Both the position numbers and the translations under genes were made by a program. Below the pieces are notes generated by a model that was not told the DNA's origin, searched no databases, and saw nothing but the letters and a program-made list of their open reading frames with translations. Positions 7,682 to 16,651 of a stretch of 64,000 bases of DNA are shown here, one piece after another. Source of the DNA: Bordetella genomosp. 7 (GTDB lineage Bacteria; Pseudomonadota; Gammaproteobacteria; Burkholderiales; Burkholderiaceae_B); contig NZ_NEVK01000003.1 of NCBI RefSeq assembly GCF_002261265.1, positions 806,001 through 870,000 of the forward strand, written 5' to 3'. Within the stretch, counting starts at the first letter, position 1. Each line of letters opens with the position of its first letter.

Positions 7682-8533
7682 ATGGTTCGACTCTTTCTAC
7701 TGGGCGTGCTGCCGCTGGGGCTGGCGGCTTGCGCGCAATGGTCCGGCCCGCCGGCCTGGCGCAGTGACGCGCCGGCAGCGCACTATGACTTCGACTGGCA
7801 ATTGTCGGGCGATCCTGCCGTCGCGCCGCTTCAGGTCTTCAGCGGCGCCGGGCATACCTGGCTGCAATACGCGCCGGGGCGCACGCCGCCGGCCGTGTTT
7901 GCGCAGACGCCAGCCGGGCTCAAACCTTTACCGCACGTGCGCCGCGACCCCTACATTGTTGTCGAGGGCATCTGGCCCGCGCTGGTGCTTCAGGGCGGAC
8001 AGCATGCGGCAAGAGTCGAGCGGCGGCAATCCTCGGGCATTCCGGGGCCGCGCCCCGCGCCGCCAGGCCTGCCGGATCCCGATCCGCCTGCCAGCGCATC
8101 CGTCGATGAGGCCCCCGCGCCGACACGGCTTGCGTCCGAGGCAGCGAAAATCCGCGCCGCATCGTCCGTGCCGCCCGCCGACACGCGGCCTTCTGACCCA
8201 CCGCCCGCTGACGCTGCGTCGCCTGAAGCGTCGTTGGCACAGTCCTTTCACGCCGGCCCATCCGACACCACGCTCAGGGCTGTGTTGGCCCGCTGGGCAG
8301 CCCATTCCGGCTGGACGTTCGAGCCCCAGCACTGGTCGGTCGATGTCGATATACCCCTGGCGGGCCACGCGACCTTCGCCGCCGATTTCAAGACCGCCGT
8401 GCGTCAGTTGCTGGCTTCTACCGAACTGGGCGAGCGGCCCGTTCAACCGTGTTTCTACACAAACAAGGTGTTGCGCGTCGTGCCGTTCACACAGGCATGC
8501 GACCGCTCCGCCGCGTCGGAGGCCCGCCCATGA
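7682..8533 (+). CDS. pilL: PilL/TcpQ-like lipoprotein of the type IVb pilus operon
   Basis: 283 residues. It begins with a lipoprotein signal ending in LAAC (C17). A proline-rich low-complexity linker occupies about 130-190, and the last 85 residues (DTTLRAVLARWAAHSGWTF, then QLLAST and CFYTNKVLRV) resemble the TcpQ domain that in Vibrio cholerae stabilises the outer-membrane secretin. First gene of the pilus operon; its stop overlaps the secretin ATG. Likely role: outer-membrane pilotin or secretin partner. The N-terminal half has no family I recognise. R64 PilL shares the C-terminal domain, hence the name. Confidence 0.7.
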   Translation: MVRLFLLGVLPLGLAACAQWSGPPAWRSDAPAAHYDFDWQLSGDPAVAPLQVFSGAGHTWLQYAPGRTPPAVFAQTPAGLKPLPHVRRDPYIVVEGIWPALVLQGGQHAARVERRQSSGIPGPRPAPPGLPDPDPPASASVDEAPAPTRLASEAAKIRAASSVPPADTRPSDPPPADAASPEASLAQSFHAGPSDTTLRAVLARWAAHSGWTFEPQHWSVDVDIPLAGHATFAADFKTAVRQLLASTELGERPVQPCFYTNKVLRVVPFTQACDRSAASEARP

Positions 8534-10119
8534 TTTTGCGCTTTTTGCCTTGCAGCCTTGCATTATTGACATTGGGCGGATGCGCCGCCCAACAGTCCTT
8601 GCAGGCTCTGCGCGACGCGATTGCCGGCGCGCATACGCAGCTCGAGTCCGGCCAACGCCAGTTCGCCGCAGCGGCATCCGACCGCGCCGCGCGCATCGCC
8701 GCGCAAGATGTCGATAAACCCTGGCTGGCGGGCCGCCCACAGCCGTTGGCGCGCGATGCCGTACTGCCGCCGGCCTTGCGGGGCGAAATCGACACGACCT
8801 TGCTGTTCGCCGGCAAACTCGACCTGCCTGCGCTGGCCGAGCGCCTGACGCGCACGACCGGCATTGCGGTACGCGTCGCGCCCGATGCGTTACTGCCGCA
8901 GTCGCTGTTCCTGCCCAGGCTCGGCAATGCCGTGCCCGCCGATCTGGCCACCACGCTGCGGGTGCCGGTGCAGGCGGGGCCCCGGCCGCTGCCCGATACG
9001 CTGGACATGCTCGCTGCGAGCTTCGGCGTGAACTGGCGCTACCATCGTCACGCCATCGAGTTCTATCGCATGCAGACGCGCGTGTTCGATGTGCGCGCAC
9101 TGACACTTTCCAGCCGCGCCGACGCGCGCCTGGGACGCTCGGGCTCGGCCGAAGCAGGCGGCTTTGACAATACATCCAGTACCGCGCTGTCGTCGGGCGA
9201 CCAGCATGCCCTGCAAGCCGTCCGGGCTCGCATTCTTCCTTTCCTGACACAGGCCGGCACCGTCGCAGAGCTCGACGGCGGGGGCAGCACGCTGGTCATT
9301 ACCGACACGCCCGAAGTCCTCGATCGCATCGCCCAGTTCATCGACGGAGAGAATCAGGCCCTGACCCGGCGAGTGCGCCTGCTGTTCGAAGAACTCACCG
9401 TGGTGGCCAACGACGGCGCCGAAGGCGGTGTCGACTGGAAAGCCGTCTACGAAAGCGCGCGAACGGCCGTCACCGCCACGATTCCTGCCGTGGCAGGCAG
9501 TACCGCGGCGGCCCTGGGGGCTACGGTCGAGTCAGGCGGCTTTCAGCGCTCGCAGGCCATTGTTTCCGCGCTCAGCCAGTCTGGCGCTGTCCTGCGTCAT
9601 AGCAGCGTACCGGTGCTGACGCTGAACCGTCGCCCGGTCACGCATGCGGTGCGCACCACATTCTCGTATATCGACCAGGTGCAGAGCATGGCCGTCGCCG
9701 GGGTCGACGCATCACTCGGGGGCGTTGCGCTGCCTTCGGTGTCCATCAGCCAGAAGCAGGAAACGGTCGGCACCTTCCTGACGCTCGTGCCCGACGCGCA
9801 GGCCGACGGACGCATTCTCCTGTCGATCGCATATGACAACACGGTGGCCCAGCCGATCAAGAGCGTCACGTTCGGTGAGCGCGGCAACCAGATCCAGATC
9901 CAGCAAGTCACCATCGATGGCAACGGCACGGTGCAGCAGGTGGCGCTCAGTCCCGGCGAGCCCGTGATCCTGTCAGGCTTCGACCGCCGCCAGGACGAGT
10001 ACGACCGGCGCCGCCTGACTCCCGACGCACCCCTGTTGGCCGGCGGGCAAGACCGCGTCTCGCGCGACCGGCTCACCACCATCGTCATCGTCACGGCGAT
10101 GGTAGAGGAGGGCATCTGA
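8530..10119 (+). CDS. pilN: Type IVb pilus secretin PilN
   Basis: 529 residues from the ATG at 8530, which overlaps the previous stop (ATGA); the longer frame from 8449 would bury the signal peptide. A lipoprotein signal ends LTLGGC (C18), as in PilN/BfpB lipoprotein secretins. An N-domain (LLFAGKLDLPALAERL, then VAPDALLPQ) resembles secretin/TonB short N-terminal repeats. A STALSSGDQ-like beta region follows, and the C-terminal secretin domain has VPVLTLNRRPV, KQETVGTFLTLVPDA and VALSPGEPVILSGF. It should form the gated outer-membrane ring through which the pilus leaves. The next gene starts on the following base. Confidence 0.88.
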   Translation: MILRFLPCSLALLTLGGCAAQQSLQALRDAIAGAHTQLESGQRQFAAAASDRAARIAAQDVDKPWLAGRPQPLARDAVLPPALRGEIDTTLLFAGKLDLPALAERLTRTTGIAVRVAPDALLPQSLFLPRLGNAVPADLATTLRVPVQAGPRPLPDTLDMLAASFGVNWRYHRHAIEFYRMQTRVFDVRALTLSSRADARLGRSGSAEAGGFDNTSSTALSSGDQHALQAVRARILPFLTQAGTVAELDGGGSTLVITDTPEVLDRIAQFIDGENQALTRRVRLLFEELTVVANDGAEGGVDWKAVYESARTAVTATIPAVAGSTAAALGATVESGGFQRSQAIVSALSQSGAVLRHSSVPVLTLNRRPVTHAVRTTFSYIDQVQSMAVAGVDASLGGVALPSVSISQKQETVGTFLTLVPDAQADGRILLSIAYDNTVAQPIKSVTFGERGNQIQIQQVTIDGNGTVQQVALSPGEPVILSGFDRRQDEYDRRRLTPDAPLLAGGQDRVSRDRLTTIVIVTAMVEEGI

Positions 10120-11430
10120 ATGGCTGCCATACCGGCTCCCGGCCAGCTGCTGCTGATAGATACCCCGGACGGCTCGGCCAGCCTGGCGTTCGGCCTGTCT
10201 TGGTTCGCCGTGGTGGGCAGCCACGCCCGGAGCATGGCGCGTTCCCGCGCCAGGCGCATGCGCGCCACGCACTTCGTTACGGGCGGACAGGGGGCCATGG
10301 CCGGCGGGTGCGCGCGGCTGGCTGCGCATCAGCAGCGTCGTCCGGTGCACGCAGCGGCCCAGGCGTTCGCGCAGCTGTATCCGGAAGGCGCTGTCGCGTG
10401 TGTAGTTCCATTGCCGGACGGCCAATGCTGGCTGGCAGCGTCGCAGGACGGCGCCGTGGCGGCACGGGGCGACACGCTCTATGCCGATGCGCATCAGGCG
10501 TCGATGGCGCTGCAAGCGTTGGCCGACCAGTACCCCTCCTTGCGGCGGCAGGACGGCGCCCTGTCGCTGCGGGCCATGCAGGCGGCCCTTGGCCCCGCCA
10601 CGTTGATGCAGCCAGTAGGCAATCGCTGGTCATGGCTGCCGCTGCCGGTGCGAGTGTTCCTGTGCACGCTGGCGTTCGCCGCGTCGATTCCGTTGATCCG
10701 CCAGCTGTGGCCGGTGCCGCCGCCGGCGCCGGCGCAGGCCATGCCGGCCAGCGCAGAAGACGCGTGGCGCCAGGCGGTCGACGGGTTTCTCAGGAAGCAG
10801 CGCGTACACCCCTTGCCCGAGCTTGCGCGCGTACTGGGTTCGCTGCATCGGCTGCCGCTGAACGTGCAAGGTTGGCTGCTGCGCGAAGCACGCTGCCAAC
10901 CGGGGCAGGGGGCCTGGAGGTGCAGGGCGGCCTATGCGCGCGTGCAGGCCGATGCCACCAACCTGGCATTTTTGCAGTCTTTGCCCCCGCACTGGCAGTT
11001 CCGGCTTCACCCGCTCGATGACGCCGAGCTGGTGTGGACGGTGCCCGGCAACGATACCTCGCTCGAGCGGGTCGACGTGCCCACGTCCGCCCACGTCGAC
11101 CGCGTGCTGGCCAGCGCGTTGCAGCAGGCGCGCCCGGCCTTCCAGCAGATGAAGCTGGGCCCGTCCATGGCCGTGCCTATCACCGCGCCGCGCGATTCCG
11201 CCGGGCAGGCCTTCGCAGCGCCAGTGCCACTGCCGGCGCTGCGCCAGCGTTCCGTGGCGCTGTACGGGCCGCTGCGCTCTGTCGCGGTGCTGGCGGGGCA
11301 GCAGTCGCTGGCCGTGGCGTGGTCCTCGCTGGTACTGCGGTTGGCGCAGGGGCGTGAACCCGGCACGGCGGTCAGCGCCCTTACAGCCGAGCTTCAAGGA
11401 GTTCTCTATGAAAACGATGCACAGCCATAG
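10120..11430 (+). CDS. pilO: Type IVb pilus accessory protein PilO (PilO2 family)
   Basis: 436 residues starting directly after the secretin stop. It has a cytoplasmic N-terminal half of about 170 residues (FGLSWFAVVGSHARSMAR, VACVVPLPDGQCWLAA), one transmembrane segment at about 177-195, a short proline-rich stretch and a periplasmic C-terminal half. This one-pass layout with an actin-like cytoplasmic part fits PilO2 of R64-type pili, an inner-membrane alignment protein linking the ATPase platform to the secretin. Sequence conservation in this family is low, so the call leans on gene order. The end overlaps the pilP start by 23 bases. Confidence 0.75.
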   Translation: MAAIPAPGQLLLIDTPDGSASLAFGLSWFAVVGSHARSMARSRARRMRATHFVTGGQGAMAGGCARLAAHQQRRPVHAAAQAFAQLYPEGAVACVVPLPDGQCWLAASQDGAVAARGDTLYADAHQASMALQALADQYPSLRRQDGALSLRAMQAALGPATLMQPVGNRWSWLPLPVRVFLCTLAFAASIPLIRQLWPVPPPAPAQAMPASAEDAWRQAVDGFLRKQRVHPLPELARVLGSLHRLPLNVQGWLLREARCQPGQGAWRCRAAYARVQADATNLAFLQSLPPHWQFRLHPLDDAELVWTVPGNDTSLERVDVPTSAHVDRVLASALQQARPAFQQMKLGPSMAVPITAPRDSAGQAFAAPVPLPALRQRSVALYGPLRSVAVLAGQQSLAVAWSSLVLRLAQGREPGTAVSALTAELQGVLYENDAQP

Positions 11431-11992
11431 CCTCACAGACCTGCATGCGCTTCGTGTCCACAGGTTCGCAGCACTGCTTGCGAGCGTGATAACGGCCTGC
11501 GGCCTGGCCACGTCCGGACGCGCGAGCCCGGCCGCCACTGCGTCCGGGCCTGTGGACGACGCTGGCGGATATGCCGCTGCCGAAGATCAGGGCTGGCCAG
11601 AAGGGGATACGGTACGCGAGCTGCTGCACATCGACGCGCAGGCGGCACGCGCCGCGTCCGGGCTGCCCCGGCGGGCCTCGGATTGGCTGCGCCAGCCGGA
11701 TGCGCCGCAAGCGGCCTTGCGGCCAGCCGGGCATGACGCCGCATCACACGAAGGCCCCGACCGCATTCGGGTGCTTGCCATCTACGGCGTCGGCAAAGCA
11801 CTGCGTGCCCATGTGTCGGTCAACGGCACGGTGTTGCTCTACCGGGCGGGCCGTCCCGCTCCGATGGGCGGCAATGCCGGCGATTCGAATCCCTACACGC
11901 TGCAGGCCATCGATACCCCTTGCGTGCGCCTGGGCCGGGCCGGCCGGTCATATACCGCTTGCCTGGCATCGGAAGAGCCCGGCCATGAATGA
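11408..11992 (+). CDS. pilP: Type IVb pilus biogenesis protein PilP
   Basis: 194 residues from the ATG at 11408, chosen because an AAGGAG site lies six bases upstream inside the pilO end; the in-frame start at 11354 has none. A signal sequence covers roughly the first 40 residues. The conserved C-terminal part has RIRVLAIYGVGKALRAHV and GDSNPYTLQAID. R64 PilP-like proteins are periplasmic, needed for pilus assembly, and thought to contact the secretin. Its end overlaps pilQ by 8 bases. Confidence 0.75.
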   Translation: MKTMHSHSLTDLHALRVHRFAALLASVITACGLATSGRASPAATASGPVDDAGGYAAAEDQGWPEGDTVRELLHIDAQAARAASGLPRRASDWLRQPDAPQAALRPAGHDAASHEGPDRIRVLAIYGVGKALRAHVSVNGTVLLYRAGRPAPMGGNAGDSNPYTLQAIDTPCVRLGRAGRSYTACLASEEPGHE

Positions 11993-13703
11993 CACGTCCA
12001 CGCTTGCGCAGCCCGCTGCAGCGGGCGCCACGGCGCCCTGGCTGCATACGCATGACGATCTGGCCCGCCTGACGCCGGCGTTCGTGCGCCCCCTGGACGA
12101 AATCGATCTCGCACTGCTGGCCGGCAGGTTGTGTCCGGTCTTGCTCGAAGGGCAGCAGGTCGCCATCTTCGCGCTGCACGACTACGTGCATGGCGACGCC
12201 ATTGCCGAAGTCGAGCGGCTGGTACGCGCCCGCGGGCATCGGCTGGCCGCGGTGCCGCGTTATGCGCTGCCGCCCGCATTGCTGCTGCCGGTGGCCCGGG
12301 GGCAGCTGACGGCGGCATCGCTGCGCGAAATTCGCGGCACGCCGGCTCATGCCCGACGATCGACCCTGGCCGCCATCTTTCTCGATATTGTGCGCTGGGG
12401 GCTGCAGCATCGTGCCAGCGACGTGCATATCAACGTCTGCCATCCTCCGGCGCGATCCGAAGTCCGGTACAGCATCGACGGCGCCTATGTGCTGCCCGGC
12501 TGCTTTCTCGACATGTCCGCGGCCACGCTGCTGGAAGTGCTGGCGGTGGCCTGGATGGATGTGCGTGGGGGCAATGGCGCGGTATTCGATCCCCTGGTCG
12601 AGCAGCAGGGGCGCATCGCGCTCGACGTCGACGGTCGTCCGGTCACCGTGCGCTGGGCTTCACTGGCGACCGATGCCGGCCCTTCGGTTTGCCTGCGGCT
12701 GCTGCGCCTGGACGCCGCCGAAGGCGGCTCCAGCCTGCAAGAGCTGGGCTATCTGCCGTCCCAGGTGGCCATGCTCGAGCGCGCTCGCGAGCAGGCCGGC
12801 GGGGCCATTGTGCTGGCCGGCATCGTCGGCTCGGGCAAGTCCACATCCATTGCCACACTGATGCGCGGCATCGCCGCGACGCGCAAGGTCATCACGCTGG
12901 AAGATCCGGTCGAATACCGCATCGTCAACGCGCTGCAGAACACCGTGGGGCGCCAGCTCGACGCGTCGGCGTCCCCCGTGTTCGACGCGAAGCTCAAGAC
13001 GATCAAGCGGTCGGCCATGCACGACCTGCTCATCGGCGAAGTCCGCGACCGCGATACCGGCCGCGCCTTCACGGACCTTGCGGGTTCGGGCGTCAACATC
13101 TACACCACCACACATACAGGCGCGGCGCACATGATTCCCGAGCGCCTGGCTTCCGACTTCATCGGCATATCGCGCGATTTTCTTGCGACCCCTGGGGTGC
13201 TCAAGCTGCTTGTCTACCAGGCGCTCATGCCGCAGCTGTGTTCCTCGTGTGCGTTGCCGTTCAGCGCAGCGGCGCGGGGTGATTGCGGCTACGACTGGGG
13301 CAAGTGGGCGGCGGCCTTCGCCCGCGCTCACCAGCTCGAACCCGGATCTCTGCGCGCTCGCAACCCGCAGGGTTGTGCGGCTTGCAGGCGTGCAGGCCTG
13401 CCACAGTTAAACGGCCTGACGGGGCGCACCGTAGTGGCCGAGATGATCGAGCCGGGCCAGGATGACGGCTTGCTCATCCATGTGCGGCGCAGAGACAACC
13501 TTGGCCTGCTGCGTTATGTACGTTCGCGGCCGCGCACGCCCTTGCAACACGCTGACATGACAGGAAAGTCGGCGGCCGAGTGCGCGCTTTACAAGGTTGC
13601 GCTCGGGCTACTGGATCCGCGTCCGGTCGCATCGCACTTTCGTCTGCCGGGGGCTCCCACCGGCATGCGGGCCATGCCGCAAGCGGAGGCTCTTGATGCT
13701 TGA
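11985..13703 (+). CDS. pilQ: Type IVb pilus assembly ATPase PilQ (GspE/PilB superfamily)
   Basis: 572 residues from the ATG at 11985, which overlaps pilP by 8 bases; the upstream extension is rejected. Motifs in order: ASDVHINV early in the core, Walker A GIVGSGKST (279-287), Asp box LEDPVEYRI, Walker B region HDLLIGEVRDRDTG, His box TTTHTGAAH (374-382). A tetracysteine zinc-type pair follows: C419/C422 and C464/C467. It is the cytoplasmic motor for pilus polymerisation. This is the only ATPase in the cluster; no PilT-type retraction ATPase accompanies it, as in R64. Confidence 0.9.
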   Translation: MNDTSTLAQPAAAGATAPWLHTHDDLARLTPAFVRPLDEIDLALLAGRLCPVLLEGQQVAIFALHDYVHGDAIAEVERLVRARGHRLAAVPRYALPPALLLPVARGQLTAASLREIRGTPAHARRSTLAAIFLDIVRWGLQHRASDVHINVCHPPARSEVRYSIDGAYVLPGCFLDMSAATLLEVLAVAWMDVRGGNGAVFDPLVEQQGRIALDVDGRPVTVRWASLATDAGPSVCLRLLRLDAAEGGSSLQELGYLPSQVAMLERAREQAGGAIVLAGIVGSGKSTSIATLMRGIAATRKVITLEDPVEYRIVNALQNTVGRQLDASASPVFDAKLKTIKRSAMHDLLIGEVRDRDTGRAFTDLAGSGVNIYTTTHTGAAHMIPERLASDFIGISRDFLATPGVLKLLVYQALMPQLCSSCALPFSAAARGDCGYDWGKWAAAFARAHQLEPGSLRARNPQGCAACRRAGLPQLNGLTGRTVVAEMIEPGQDDGLLIHVRRRDNLGLLRYVRSRPRTPLQHADMTGKSAAECALYKVALGLLDPRPVASHFRLPGAPTGMRAMPQAEALDA

Positions 13704-14826
13704 TCGCCTGGCTGTGAGCTTTTCCGTCTGGGCGCGTCGCATTGGCGCGTGCTGGGACGCCGGCCGTTTCCAGGCCCGGCGCGCCGATTACTACGAATAT
13801 CTGGCCGATCTCATCGTCAGCCTGGATGGGCGCAAGACGCTGCGTGACGTATTCGCTGATGACGCAAGGCGCTATGGCAGCCGCACGGTGCGAGGCCGAC
13901 TGGCGCTGCATTGGCTGCATCGCTACCAAGAATCCGGCGGAGACCTCGCGGCGACGTTCTCACGCAGTATCCCCCATGACGAAGCGCAACTGATAGGCAC
14001 GGCACAGCGGGCGGGTGGAGACGCATTGCCGCATGCGCTGCGCGGGCTGGCCGATGCGGTGCGTCTCGTCCAACAGGCGCGTCAGGTGCTGGCGGGCGCA
14101 ACGGCCGCTGGCGTCGTGGCACTGGCAGTGGCCGTGGGCGTGCTGACGGCCGTTCCTTTTTTCACCGTGCCGCGCCTGCAGCAGGTCTTCCAGGCTGTAC
14201 CCGCCGATTATTACGGCGGACTCACGCGCGGGTTGTTCGGCTTGGCCCGCGCGCTGCAGAGTTGGCTGCCTTTCTGGGCCGTACTGCTGGCCGGTGGCGC
14301 AGGCCTGGCGGTGTGGGCCGCGCCCATGGCCGTGGGGCCATGGCGCGTACGGCTTGACCGCTGGTTTCCCTGGCGGCTGTATCGCGATGCGCATGCGATC
14401 CGGTTCCTTGCCATGCTGGCAATCATGCTGCGGCAGCGCGGCAACCTGGATACTCGGCTGCGCGAGGCGCTCGCGGCGCTGGCTCGGCGCGCCCGGCCAT
14501 GGCTGGCCTGGCATGTAAACGCAATGCTGTCGCGCGTCGAGCACGGCATTGTGGGGGCCGGTACGTTCGAAACAGGCCTGTTTGATCGCGAAACCGCCTG
14601 GTTCATGGGCGACGTCATTGCCGCGCGCGGGCTCGAAGCCGGCGTGGAGCAGGCACGCTTGCGGGCCGAGTCGCGGGCGCTGCGTCGCATACGGCGCGAA
14701 GCACAGGCATTGCGCTGGGGGCTTTTGCTGCTGTCGGTCGCCGCCGTGCTCGCGTTGACGCTATGGCACTACGCCGTCATCGACGAGCTGCGGCGCGCGC
14801 TGACCAATTTCTACGCCAGCCAGTAA
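13696..14826 (+). CDS. pilR: Type IVb pilus inner-membrane platform protein PilR (GspF family)
   Basis: 376 residues from the ATG at 13696 with a GGAGG site six bases upstream; it overlaps pilQ by 8 bases. Hydrophobic segments lie at about 130-155 (AAGVVALAVAVGVLTAVPFF), 190-215 and 342-362 (WGLLLLSVAAVLALTLW), in the three-helix GspF arrangement with two cytoplasmic T2SSF domains. The first domain has the usual pattern of an acidic cluster and an RGRLALHWLHRYQESGGDLA helix. It should be the rotating inner-membrane platform driven by PilQ. Confidence 0.82.
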   Translation: MLDRLAVSFSVWARRIGACWDAGRFQARRADYYEYLADLIVSLDGRKTLRDVFADDARRYGSRTVRGRLALHWLHRYQESGGDLAATFSRSIPHDEAQLIGTAQRAGGDALPHALRGLADAVRLVQQARQVLAGATAAGVVALAVAVGVLTAVPFFTVPRLQQVFQAVPADYYGGLTRGLFGLARALQSWLPFWAVLLAGGAGLAVWAAPMAVGPWRVRLDRWFPWRLYRDAHAIRFLAMLAIMLRQRGNLDTRLREALAALARRARPWLAWHVNAMLSRVEHGIVGAGTFETGLFDRETAWFMGDVIAARGLEAGVEQARLRAESRALRRIRREAQALRWGLLLLSVAAVLALTLWHYAVIDELRRALTNFYASQ

Positions 14827-14867
14827 ATGGCGCGGCCTTTCCTGTTCTATCTCAACCGGAGTCATTC

Positions 14868-15482
14868 ATGTCTCGTACATTTTCCGTTCCTGCCCGGCGC
14901 CGCCAGTCCGGCTTCTCACTGGTCGAGGTGTCCATCGTCACGGCCATCGTGCTGCTGATTGCCATCATCGGCATACCTGCCATCGGAGCCTACGTCATCG
15001 AGAACAAGGTGCCCAAGGTAGGCGAAGAGCTGCAGCGCTACGTGGCGCGCATCAAGACCAACGCGCAAGGCTCGGGCGCCGTTCCCTATGCCGATCTCGA
15101 TACCGGGTCGCTGGCCAATGCGTTGCGCGATTCCAGCGTGGTGTCAGTTTCAGGCACGGGGGCGGCCGCCGTAGTTGCCCATGGGCTTGGCGGCAGCGGC
15201 ACGGGCAGCAATGGTGTCATCAGCATCGCGCCTGCCTCGATCGCCGCGGCGGGCGCAGGGTCGGGTTTTTCCATCACCCTCACCAACGTCAACAACGCCG
15301 CATGTCCGGGACTGGCGTCGGTCATGCAGCGCATGTCTGACATCATCAGCATCGAGGGCCGAGGCGGCGCCGCAATCGTGAAAGACAATATCGCCGTGCC
15401 GCGAGTCCCGTACAGCGCCTCCGCCGCCGAGGCGCAGTGCGCCGAAGGCGACAGCAATACGTTTGTATTCACTGTGCGCTGA
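14868..15482 (+). CDS. pilS: Type IVb major prepilin PilS
   Basis: 204 residues from the ATG at 14868 (CGGAG site six bases upstream). The 15-residue leader ends RRRQSG and the mature start FSLVEVSIVTAIVLLIAII has Glu at position 5 and a long hydrophobic helix: a type IV prepilin. The long leader and non-methionine mature start fit the IVb class. The rest is rich in Ala/Gly/Ser/Thr. A cysteine pair near the C-terminus (NNAACPG and AEAQCAEG) could form the D-region disulfide. Cleavage needs a prepilin peptidase not encoded here. Confidence 0.88.
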   Translation: MSRTFSVPARRRQSGFSLVEVSIVTAIVLLIAIIGIPAIGAYVIENKVPKVGEELQRYVARIKTNAQGSGAVPYADLDTGSLANALRDSSVVSVSGTGAAAVVAHGLGGSGTGSNGVISIAPASIAAAGAGSGFSITLTNVNNAACPGLASVMQRMSDIISIEGRGGAAIVKDNIAVPRVPYSASAAEAQCAEGDSNTFVFTVR

Positions 15483-15492
15483 AGGGCGGTAT

Positions 15493-16560
15493 ATGGAAGC
15501 GGCTTTACTCCCAGCCCGGCGACGGGGCGCACGGCAGGCCCGCGCCGGGCAGTCAGGCTTTGCCTTGCTGGAACTGGCCATCGCGCTCGCCCTGGCCAGC
15601 ATGGTCCTTATCTGGACGGCCAACCGGCTGGTGCATCAGGCCGATGATGCGGCCGGCCGCGCCACGGGTGTCTGGCTGCTGGAACTCAAGCGCGGCCTGG
15701 ACAGGATGCTGGAGCGGCATTTCGACAGCCTCGCGGAAGGCACGCCGGCGCTCGGCGAAGACGGGTTGCCGCTGTACGGCGACCTGTTCGCCCCGCGCCT
15801 GTCCGAGCTCAAGGCCCAGGGGCACCTGCCGGCCGGATTTCCGGAAACCGGCGCCTTCGGACAGGACGTCGTCATTCGCGTCCTGCGCGACGGCCGCTGC
15901 CCGGGCGAGGCCTGCCGCATCGACGTGCTGGCGTATACCAGCCAGCCGTTGCTGGCCGCCGACGGGTTGCCCGACATGATGCGCCTGGGCGCGGCTGTCG
16001 AGGCCACGCACGGGTACGGGGGCTGGGCCGTCGAGTCGCGAATCAGGGGCGCCAACTTTGACTTTCCCAATCCGCCGGCTGCCGGCGCGCCCGCCGTGGC
16101 GCCGGGCACGCTGGCGGTCTGGACGGGATATGGCGCAAGCGACTACGACCTGTATGTGCGCAGGCATGATGTCCGCGACCCGGAACTGGAAGCGTCGCTT
16201 ACGGTAGGCGGCAGCATATCGGCGCAGGGCGACTTGTCCGCCGGCGGCTATCTGTCTGTCGGAACTGCGGCCACCGCCGGCAGCACCTGCTCGGCGGCCC
16301 TGGCCGGGCTGTTCGCCCGCGGGGCCGATGGCGGCTTGCTCCAGTGCCGGGGCGGGCGCTGGAAAGCTCCGCCCGGCGCCGGCTTCGGCGGCGCCTATGC
16401 CGTCGCCGGGGCGGATGGCTGCGGAGCCTATTCCAGCGTCAATCCCATTACGGGCAAGTGCTCGTGTCCCAAGGGGTATACGCCGGTTCGCGTCTCGTCC
16501 GACCTGTGGGGGCCGGATGGCTTGCGCACCAACGCATACGTATGTGTCGGCGCGGGATAG
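15493..16560 (+). CDS. pilV: Type IVb minor pilin / tip adhesin PilV
   Basis: 355 residues from the ATG at 15493 (AAGGGCGG upstream); an in-frame start at 15463 overlaps pilS. The leader ends GQSG (22) and the mature start FALLELAIALALASMVLIW again has Glu5. A long PilV-type body follows (DYDLYVRRHDV, TVGGSISAQGDLSAGG). The last 60 residues form a cysteine-rich domain (CGAYSSVN, then CSCPKGYTP). In R64, PilV C-termini are switched by a shufflon to choose the recipient surface bound during mating. Here there is one fixed C-terminus and no recombinase. Likely a fixed adhesin. Confidence 0.8.
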   Translation: MEAALLPARRRGARQARAGQSGFALLELAIALALASMVLIWTANRLVHQADDAAGRATGVWLLELKRGLDRMLERHFDSLAEGTPALGEDGLPLYGDLFAPRLSELKAQGHLPAGFPETGAFGQDVVIRVLRDGRCPGEACRIDVLAYTSQPLLAADGLPDMMRLGAAVEATHGYGGWAVESRIRGANFDFPNPPAAGAPAVAPGTLAVWTGYGASDYDLYVRRHDVRDPELEASLTVGGSISAQGDLSAGGYLSVGTAATAGSTCSAALAGLFARGADGGLLQCRGGRWKAPPGAGFGGAYAVAGADGCGAYSSVNPITGKCSCPKGYTPVRVSSDLWGPDGLRTNAYVCVGAG

Positions 16561-16612
16561 CCGTCCGGGCAGGCCGGCAGGCGGCGGCTGTAGCGCCGGA
16601 CTGCCGAGCCTC

Positions 16613-16618
16613 TATAAT
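16613..16618 (+). promoter_or_regulatory. Probable -10 element (TATAAT) for alaS
   Basis: A consensus TATAAT lies 33 bases before the alaS ATG in the 91-base gap after pilV. No convincing -35 hexamer is seen 17 bases upstream. Confidence 0.55.
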
Positions 16619-16651
16619 CAAAGATTCGCCTAAAACCCCGGTTCGTCCAGC

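Noticed and set aside
15493-16560. Shufflon at the end of pilV
   Set aside because: No repeated recombination sites, alternative C-terminal segments or recombinase gene follow; alaS comes directly after.
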